A stretch of DNA of 31,071 bases from Micavibrio sp. UBA6929 (lineage in GTDB: Bacteria > Pseudomonadota > Alphaproteobacteria > Micavibrionales > Micavibrionaceae): NCBI GenBank assembly GCA_002448815.1, contig DKAJ01000011.1:1-31071 (forward strand), read 5' to 3'. The notes below the pieces were generated by a model, which searched no databases, had not been told where the DNA came from, and saw only the letters and a list, made by a program, of their open reading frames with translations. Below, in pieces: positions 25,789 to 31,071 of the stretch; within the stretch, counting starts at the first letter, position 1; each line of letters begins with the position of its first letter. Made by a program: the position numbers and the translations under genes.

Positions 25789-25820
25789 AAAAGGCCGCTT
25801 TGCATGAAGTGGCCTTTTTT
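25789..25820. terminator. Strong intrinsic terminator after trcR, probably bidirectional
   Basis: A 12-bp stem AAAAGGCCGCTT (25789-25800) / AAGTGGCCTTTT (25807-25818), with one G-T pair, closes the loop TGCATG and runs into six T (25815-25820). A smaller hairpin, ACGC-TGCG-GCGT followed by TTTT, lies just upstream at 25762-25777. The main hairpin is also placed to end the convergent gene that stops at 25838, with four U on that strand. Confidence 0.85.
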
Positions 25821-25837
25821 ATGTGCGCTGTTCGCCG

Positions 25838-26890
25838 TTAGGATTGAATAAAAATTGGATAGTTATGTTCTTTGGCAATGTTGCGTGCAATGTCTTCATT
25901 GCCTTTGCGCATATGCCATGCTACCTCATCGGCGATGCCAACACGGTCATCCGTTCGCTTATTTGCCCACTGCACGTGCAAATTCTCCACTGCGAACAAA
26001 GATGATATATGCGCACTATCCAAACAATTTAACCTCCAATGATCTCCTTGACCATACCCTACAAGAGCACTGATAGTAGATGTGTTATCACATGTCATAG
26101 CTATGCTTATCGCTTTTTCATTAAACTGCTCTCTCACATGCTTACATAGCAGCGCTATCCCTAGGCCTTCTGCGGCAGTAGAACCATTTATACCGCTGGT
26201 TTTTTTTACACGCTGCGCTAAAATATATGGCGGCTTGCCTGCCAGCTTTACAACAGCCGCATAGCCCATATACTCTTCTTTAGAATGATATGAAGCGTCA
26301 CCCCATGCTTGCGCAAGTGGACTGGATATTGGATCACCATAAGATGGCTTATTTTTTCTGTTGATTTCAGATAGGTACGACGTTTTGACGATAGAGCTTG
26401 CGCTTGATGGCCCTTGTAAAAAAGCCTGAGCCTGAGCGAATAATGCTTCATCCAAGCCACTTTCATTTACATTGATTACAGACAATCCCTGATCTGATGC
26501 CATCCTATGCAATGTTGGCGTGCTGTTATATTTTGCGTACCAGGCCAAATCTTTAGCTAGCTTCATATCGCTGGATTTCGACCCTGAAGCCCCCGTTAAC
26601 CCCTCAGATATGCTTGCGTGCGGCGCGCGAGGCTCATTTAAAAGGTTACGTATCTTACTTTTTGCTACATGCACTTGCGCATTAGGCTCAAATGGGCTGA
26701 GTGCCGTTAATAAGACGGCATAGGCTTGCTCAGGCGTTTGAATATCACGGCCATCTAATGACAACACATAGACTTTAGGATCACTGTCATTTGCCGCGCG
26801 TACAATCGCAGCCGCGCCCAAAGTGGGCTGGCTTTTGGATGGCATTGAGACCTGCATCGCGACTGTCTTTTGTTGCGTGTTATCTTCCAT
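25838..26890 (-). CDS. Predicted RNase H-like fold protein, function unknown
   Basis: A 350-residue protein not recognised by overall similarity. The C-terminal part (about 190-335) has the order of acidic residues of an RNase H-like domain: Asp198 in AWGDAS, then beta strands, Glu241 in TAAEGLGIAL at the head of a helix, Asp268 in TCDNTSTI at the end of a strand, and Asp321 in IADEVAWHM after VQWANKRTDD. This matches the D-E-D-D arrangement of RNase HI and its relatives. The N-terminal 185 residues have a short strand-rich region (VYVLSLDG) and low-complexity Ser/Ala linkers. I start at ATG 26890; a GTG at 26899 is the alternative. It is AT-richer than its neighbours. A nuclease role is inference. 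Confidence 0.75.
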   Translation of the reverse strand: MEDNTQQKTVAMQVSMPSKSQPTLGAAAIVRAANDSDPKVYVLSLDGRDIQTPEQAYAVLLTALSPFEPNAQVHVAKSKIRNLLNEPRAPHASISEGLTGASGSKSSDMKLAKDLAWYAKYNSTPTLHRMASDQGLSVINVNESGLDEALFAQAQAFLQGPSSASSIVKTSYLSEINRKNKPSYGDPISSPLAQAWGDASYHSKEEYMGYAAVVKLAGKPPYILAQRVKKTSGINGSTAAEGLGIALLCKHVREQFNEKAISIAMTCDNTSTISALVGYGQGDHWRLNCLDSAHISSLFAVENLHVQWANKRTDDRVGIADEVAWHMRKGNEDIARNIAKEHNYPIFIQS

Positions 26891-26974
26891 AGGGCGCACT
26901 CTACATCAATTTAAAGATTATGTAAAATTAATTCTTCTGGACGTCGTGGCGGTTTGCACCATATAAAACTGGTT

Positions 26975-29857
26975 ATGACAGATTCATTTGGCCTACAGAC
27001 CCTATCCATCCGCGGCGCGCGCGAACATAACCTCAAAGATGTGAGCGTCGACCTGCCGCGCGATAAGCTCATCGTGATTACGGGTTTGTCTGGGTCGGGT
27101 AAATCATCGCTGGCCTTTGACACTATCTATGCCGAGGGGCAGCGCCGCTATGTCGAGAGCTTATCTGCCTATGCGCGCCAGTTCCTTGAGATGATGCAAA
27201 AACCCGATGTTGATAGCATCGAAGGCCTATCCCCTGCGATTTCGATCGAACAAAAAACGACCAGTAAAAACCCGCGTTCTACCGTCGGAACCGTGACCGA
27301 GATTTACGATTATATGCGCTTGTTATGGGCGCGCATCGGGGTGCCGTATTCTCCTGCAACGGGAGAGCCGATCACCAGCCAAAGTGTCAGCGAGATTGTT
27401 GACCAAATTAAGGCCATGGGTGATGGGACGCGCCTCTATATTCTGGCGCCAATTGTTCGCGGCCGCAAAGGCGAATACCGCAAAGAATTCAAAGACCTGC
27501 AAGCCAAAGGCTTTGCCCGCGTTAAAGTTGACGGCGAAATTTATGAAATTGATGATGTCCCCGCCCTTGATAAAAAGATCAAGCATGACATTTCCGTTGT
27601 CGTTGACCGCATGATCGTCCGCGATGAAGATGAAAGCCGCACGCGCCTTGCCGATTCGATTGAAACCGCGCTAGAGCTTGCCGATGGTTTGGTCATCACG
27701 GAAAATGCCGATGACGGCGCGCAGCAACTCTTCAGCGAAAAGTTCGCCTGCCCTGTTTCTGGTTTTACCATCGCCGAAATCGAGCCTCGCCTGTTTTCCT
27801 TTAACAATCCGCACGGGGCGTGCCCTGAATGTGATGGCCTTGGCGTGCGCATGTCATTTGATCCGGATTTGATTGTGCCCGACCCAACGCTCAGCCTTGC
27901 TGATGGTGCTATCGCCGCGTGGAGCGGAGGCTTTTCTGGGTTCTACCGCCAGGTTATGAAGTCTGTCGGCGATCATTTCGGGTTTTCGATTGATGTGCCG
28001 TGGCAGGACATGGATCCCAAGCACCGCGATATTATTCTCTATGGCTCTGGCACCGAGATTGTACGCACCGTTATTAAGGGCAAAGGCGCGAATAGCTGGA
28101 AAAGCAATAAGCCCTTTGAAGGTGTAGTCAATAATTTACGCCGCCGTTTGCTTGAAACAGATAGCAGCACCCAGCGCGAGAAAATCGAAAAATACCGCAG
28201 CGCCGCACATTGCCATGGATGCGATGGATCACGTCTGCGCCCCGAGGCCTTGGCAGTAAAAATTGATGGCCGTACGATTGCCGACGTGGCCGCGTATAGC
28301 ATTGGCGAGGCCGTCTTATGGTTTTCATCGCTAGACGATACGCTCAGCGATCAGCAACGTGCGATTGGTGCGCGCATATTGAAAGAAATTAACGAGCGCC
28401 TGACATTCTTATTGAATGTGGGGCTGGATTATCTGAATATTTCACGCGCGTCAGGGACGCTTTCTGGCGGAGAAAGCCAGCGCATTCGCCTTGCCTCACA
28501 AATTGGATCAGGCTTAACGGGCGTACTTTATGTACTGGACGAGCCTTCTATTGGTCTGCATCAGCGTGACAACAACCGTTTACTGGAAACGCTGAACCAT
28601 CTGCGTGATTTGGGTAATACCGTTATTGTCGTCGAACATGACGAAGACGCCATCCGCAGCGCTGATTACATTTTGGACATGGGTCCTGGTGCGGGCGTTC
28701 ACGGCGGCCAGATTGTTGCGCAAGGGTCGCTAGATGATATCCTTGCCAACACAAAAAGCCTTACCGCCGATTATCTGACTGGGCGTCAGGAAATTGCTAT
28801 CCCTGCGCAGCGCCGCACCGCCAAAGGTAAGGGCAAAAGCAAACAATTTATAACTCTGACAGGGGCGCGCGGGAATAACCTGAAAAATGTCAGTGCGGAT
28901 ATTCCGCTCGGCACGTTTACATGTATCACAGGCGTTTCAGGATCAGGGAAATCAACCTTTACGATTGATACCTTTTACAAGGCGGTCAGCCAAAAAATTA
29001 TGAAGACCAAGGCCAATCCCCTGCCGTATGATGAGATTAAGGGGCTGGAGTATATCGATAAGGTCATTGACATTGACCAGTCACCGATTGGACGTACGCC
29101 GCGCTCTAACCCTGCGACATATATTGGTGCATTTGGCCCCATTCGTGAATGGTTTTCTGGCCTTCCCGAGGCCAAAGTGCGCGGATATAAGCCCGGCCGT
29201 TTTAGTTTTAATGTCAAAGGCGGCCGGTGCGAGGCATGCTCAGGCGATGGTGTTATTAAAATCGAAATGCACTTCCTGCCTGATGTTTATGTGACGTGCG
29301 AAAGCTGCAAGGGGAAGCGTTATAACCGCGAAACGCTGGAGGTCACATACAAGGGCAAATCCATTGCAGATGTTCTGGACATGAGCGTCGAAGAAGCGCT
29401 TGAGTTCTTTAAGGCCATGCCATCAATCCGCGATAAATTACAAACGCTGATGGATGTGGGTTTGGGATATATCAAGGTTGGACAACAAGCCACAACCCTG
29501 TCTGGCGGTGAAGCGCAGCGCGTTAAGCTATCTAAAGAGCTTTCTAAACGCTCCACGGGCAAGACGCTTTATATTCTAGACGAGCCCACCACTGGCCTGC
29601 ATTTCGAAGACGTGCGTAAATTGCTCGAGGTCTTACATAAACTTGTCGATCAAGGGAACTCTATCGTTGTGATCGAACATAATCTTGACGTGATTAAAAC
29701 CGCAGACCATCTGATTGATATCGGCCCTGAAGGCGGCGATCGCGGCGGTGAGATTATCGCCACGGGCACACCTGAAGACATCAGCAAATGCGCACAAAGC
29801 TATACAGGCCAGTTCCTAAAACCTATGCTGAAGAACGCATCAACAAAAGCCGCTTAA
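26975..29857 (+). CDS. uvrA: Excinuclease ABC subunit A
   Basis: This DNA damage-recognition ATPase of nucleotide excision repair acts as a dimer and loads UvrB. The 960-residue protein has two ABC modules: Walker A GLSGSGKS at 37-44 with signature LSGGESQRIRLASQI, and Walker A GVSGSGKS at about 653-660 with signature LSGGEAQRVKL. The C-terminal zinc module is intact (CEACSGDG and CESCKGKR). In the first zinc module the leading pair reads CPVSG, with Ser in place of the second Cys, and CPECDGLG follows. I believe this variant is common in alphaproteobacteria. I use ATG 26975; a TTG at 26954 would add seven residues. No clear promoter was identified. It is divergent from the RNase H-like gene, about 84 bases away. 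Confidence 0.97.
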   Translation: MTDSFGLQTLSIRGAREHNLKDVSVDLPRDKLIVITGLSGSGKSSLAFDTIYAEGQRRYVESLSAYARQFLEMMQKPDVDSIEGLSPAISIEQKTTSKNPRSTVGTVTEIYDYMRLLWARIGVPYSPATGEPITSQSVSEIVDQIKAMGDGTRLYILAPIVRGRKGEYRKEFKDLQAKGFARVKVDGEIYEIDDVPALDKKIKHDISVVVDRMIVRDEDESRTRLADSIETALELADGLVITENADDGAQQLFSEKFACPVSGFTIAEIEPRLFSFNNPHGACPECDGLGVRMSFDPDLIVPDPTLSLADGAIAAWSGGFSGFYRQVMKSVGDHFGFSIDVPWQDMDPKHRDIILYGSGTEIVRTVIKGKGANSWKSNKPFEGVVNNLRRRLLETDSSTQREKIEKYRSAAHCHGCDGSRLRPEALAVKIDGRTIADVAAYSIGEAVLWFSSLDDTLSDQQRAIGARILKEINERLTFLLNVGLDYLNISRASGTLSGGESQRIRLASQIGSGLTGVLYVLDEPSIGLHQRDNNRLLETLNHLRDLGNTVIVVEHDEDAIRSADYILDMGPGAGVHGGQIVAQGSLDDILANTKSLTADYLTGRQEIAIPAQRRTAKGKGKSKQFITLTGARGNNLKNVSADIPLGTFTCITGVSGSGKSTFTIDTFYKAVSQKIMKTKANPLPYDEIKGLEYIDKVIDIDQSPIGRTPRSNPATYIGAFGPIREWFSGLPEAKVRGYKPGRFSFNVKGGRCEACSGDGVIKIEMHFLPDVYVTCESCKGKRYNRETLEVTYKGKSIADVLDMSVEEALEFFKAMPSIRDKLQTLMDVGLGYIKVGQQATTLSGGEAQRVKLSKELSKRSTGKTLYILDEPTTGLHFEDVRKLLEVLHKLVDQGNSIVVIEHNLDVIKTADHLIDIGPEGGDRGGEIIATGTPEDISKCAQSYTGQFLKPMLKNASTKAA

Positions 29858-29868
29858 GAAATAATATT

Positions 29869-29897
29869 TTGTCATTATGTAAATAGTGTGCTATAAC
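29869..29897 (+). promoter_or_regulatory. Near-consensus sigma-70 promoter for the 78-residue protein
   Basis: TTGTCA (29869-29874) and TATAAC (29892-29897) are separated by exactly 17 bases. Each hexamer has one mismatch to consensus. The -10 lies 31 bases before the ATG at 29929, which has a GAGGG ribosome site. This is the best promoter match seen in the window and predicts strong expression of a very small protein. Confidence 0.65.
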
Positions 29898-29928
29898 TAT
29901 TCCCACATAAACATTTGAGGGTATAAAA

Positions 29929-30165
29929 ATGGCAGAAGCAGCAACAGAAGCACCTAAAAAAGCAGCAGGCGGTATTTTAAAATTCGCATGGAAAGCTGCG
30001 GTCGGCGTTGGCGTATCCTTCGCGGCGAGTACTGCCTTTGCTGCCACAGTTGGCGGCGGTTTAGCCGCAGCAGCAACGCTTGGCGCCGATACAGGCATAA
30101 CTGGTATCGCTAAAGCTGTCTATCACGAGGCTGGAACTGAGTTTCTTGGCCTGTTTAACGGTTAA
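29929..30165 (+). CDS. Small Gly/Ala-rich hydrophobic protein, unknown function
   Basis: A 78-residue protein. A polar N-terminus (MAEAATEAPKKAAGG) is followed by a basic-amphipathic stretch (ILKFAWKAA) and a long Gly/Ala-rich hydrophobic region (about 24-52) containing VGVGVSFAAS and VGGGLAAAAT. A short tail ends EFLGLFNG. This could be one or two short membrane helices with GxxxG-like packing. A Gly-Gly at 14-15 is reminiscent of bacteriocin leaders, but the leader consensus is otherwise absent. The reading frame is supported by a strong promoter and ribosome site. It lies between uvrA and the convergent repeat-protein gene. Confidence 0.75.
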   Translation: MAEAATEAPKKAAGGILKFAWKAAVGVGVSFAASTAFAATVGGGLAAAATLGADTGITGIAKAVYHEAGTEFLGLFNG

Positions 30166-30173
30166 TCATCTGA

Positions 30174-31071
30174 CTAACGGCGTAAACTGTAATAACTTCC
30201 CTGAATAATCCATACGCCTTGCTCCCAGCGAATGGATTCAATCATCCCTAGACCGGGGACTGTATCACCAACCTCAATGCGCATCACATGGCCCGTCTTT
30301 TTACTTGCGACGATTGCTTCACCGGGGCGCGCAGATCTTAAAACCCATTGTGCGGCTTCTTCGGCAGGCGGAATAGATGACTGTCCAGATGAACGCCCTG
30401 CACTATTTGCACCTGCTCCTTGGCTTTGATTAAGGATCGATTGATCGCCTGCTTTTCGCGCTGCGGCCTCCCGCGCGGCTTTTTCTTTTGCCGCTTTTTC
30501 ACGGGCGCGACGCTCGGCCTCGGCAAGGGCGCGCATTTTTTGTTCATGCGCACGCTTGGCGGCTTTGAATGCCGCGCTTTCAACAGGCTTACGCGCATGC
30601 GGCGGAATATTTTTATGCATGGCGTGCGCTGTACTCTTAGGTCCACTGACCGCCTTACCTTGCCCATAGATTGGGTTGCCGTTGGCGTCATAGCCAATGA
30701 TTGGATTACCGTACTCGTCATACCCTAAGATCGGGTTGCCATTCTCGTCATACCCAAGAATAGGGTTGCCATTCTCATCATACCCAAGGATCGGATTGCC
30801 GTTCTCGTCATAGCCTAAGATCGGGTTGCCATTCTCGTCATACCCAAGAATAGGATTGCCATTCTCGTCATACCCAAGAATAGGGTTGCCATTCTCGTCA
30901 TACCCTAAGATCGGGTTACCATCCTCGTCATACCCAAGAATAGGATTGCCGTTCTCATCATAGCCTAAGATCGGGTTACCATCCTCGTCATACCCAAGAA
31001 TAGGATTGCCATTCTCGTCATAGCCCAATATCGGGTTACCATTCTCGTCATACCCTAAGATCGGGTTACCA
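30174..31071 (-). CDS. Tandem 10-residue repeat protein, 5' end beyond the window
   Basis: The frame is open to the right edge with no start codon that fits; the Leu TTG at 31028 is inside the repeats. The visible 298 residues comprise, in order: at least 13 full copies of a decapeptide LGYDENGNPI (30669-31058); a short linker; an Ala/Arg/Lys/Glu-rich helix of about 45 residues likely to be a coiled coil (AERRAREKAAKEKAAREAAA); a Gln/Ser/Gly linker; and a C-terminal beta-rich domain of about 60 residues (WVLRSARPGEAIVASKK, IEVGDTVPGLGMIESI, GVWIIQGSYYSLRR). That last domain faintly recalls small domains of PilP/GspC-type or type IVB secretion inner-membrane proteins, which I cannot confirm. 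Function is unknown. Confidence 0.85.
   Translation of the reverse strand, partial: GNPILGYDENGNPILGYDENGNPILGYDEDGNPILGYDENGNPILGYDEDGNPILGYDENGNPILGYDENGNPILGYDENGNPILGYDENGNPILGYDENGNPILGYDENGNPILGYDEYGNPIIGYDANGNPIYGQGKAVSGPKSTAHAMHKNIPPHARKPVESAAFKAAKRAHEQKMRALAEAERRAREKAAKEKAAREAAARKAGDQSILNQSQGAGANSAGRSSGQSSIPPAEEAAQWVLRSARPGEAIVASKKTGHVMRIEVGDTVPGLGMIESIRWEQGVWIIQGSYYSLRR
30669..31071 (-). repeat. 30-bp in-frame tandem repeat array
   Basis: Thirteen complete head-to-tail 30-base units plus a partial one reach the window edge. They encode LGYDENGNPI with substitutions confined mostly to one position (Asn, Asp or Tyr at position 6). Units 30731-30760 and 30821-30850 are identical, as are 30911-30940 and 30971-31000. 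Others differ mainly at third codon positions. The two units nearest the C-terminus have diverged most (EYGNPI, then IGYDANGNPI). There are no spacers. The pattern fits expansion by slippage or unequal crossover, with purifying selection on the peptide. Confidence 0.95.

Noticed and set aside
29823..30098. Minus-strand frame antisense to the 78-residue protein
   Set aside because: The plus-strand frame has a near-consensus promoter and ribosome site; the antisense frame has neither.
30669..31071. Regular 30-base repeats as a CRISPR array
   Set aside because: The units are contiguous with no spacers and stay in one open reading frame encoding a conserved decapeptide.
30669..31071. RHS/YD-type repeat toxin
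   Set aside because: The period is 10 residues, not about 20, and the C-terminus is a small beta domain after a coiled coil rather than an RHS core and toxin tip.
30174..31071. Assignment to a type IVB (Dot/Icm or IncI) secretion system
   Set aside because: Only a vague resemblance of the last 60 residues; no neighbouring secretion gene is in the window, so I left the product as unknown.

Overview
The window reads as a stretch of ordinary chromosome from an alphaproteobacterium of moderate G+C (about half, judged by eye). The evidence is gene content. There is a DUF1013/TrcR cell-cycle regulator, an NDUFAF5-like methyltransferase-fold protein, a comF-grxC-nitrilase operon, and an ETF-ubiquinone oxidoreductase/TPR/ispE operon lying divergent from a family-4 uracil-DNA glycosylase/lytic transglycosylase pair. 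These arrangements are known from alphaproteobacteria. A Micavibrio-like or Rhodospirillales-like lineage is a guess; there is no 16S here to decide it. No transposase, integrase, phage gene or CRISPR array was seen.

Layout. 1-4.7 kb: the 5' part of a tRNA-Met (minus), a TRIC/UPF0126 membrane protein, a YdfG-like short-chain dehydrogenase, then mnmA (minus) divergent from glmS (plus). 4.7-10.6 kb: a YjbH-like outer-membrane protein (minus) divergent from a hybrid histidine kinase coupled to a stand-alone receiver protein, which meets a lytic transglycosylase gene at shared stop codons. 10.6-16 kb: a divergent uracil-DNA glycosylase homologue and the operon ETF-QO, TPR protein, ispE. 16-18.5 kb: minus-strand operon comF, grxC, nitrilase-family amidohydrolase, serine esterase. 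18.5-22.9 kb: an overlapping three-gene plus-strand operon of a 918-residue methyltransferase-domain protein, the NDUFAF5-like protein and gloB, closed by a clear terminator. 22.9-26.9 kb: small unknown genes, guaC divergent from trcR, and an unrecognised gene that I read as carrying an RNase H-like fold. 27-31 kb: uvrA, a small Gly/Ala-rich hydrophobic protein with a near-consensus promoter, and a gene cut by the right edge that encodes a run of near-identical 10-residue repeats.

How it works together. Most genes are housekeeping: tRNA thiolation, cell-wall sugar supply, isoprenoid synthesis, electron transfer from flavoprotein dehydrogenases, methylglyoxal detoxification, purine interconversion and excision repair. 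The YjbH-like protein, kinase, receiver and lytic transglycosylase form a possible envelope-related neighbourhood, but co-regulation is inference.

The places most worth attention are the 918-residue methyltransferase with two degenerate Nudix-like segments, the RNase H-like gene, the uracil-DNA glycosylase homologue that appears to have lost its catalytic and Fe-S residues, and the tandem-repeat protein at the right edge. No stretch longer than 300 bases lacks a gene; the longest gaps (6708-6843, 23274-23418 and 24952-25089) are promoter regions.
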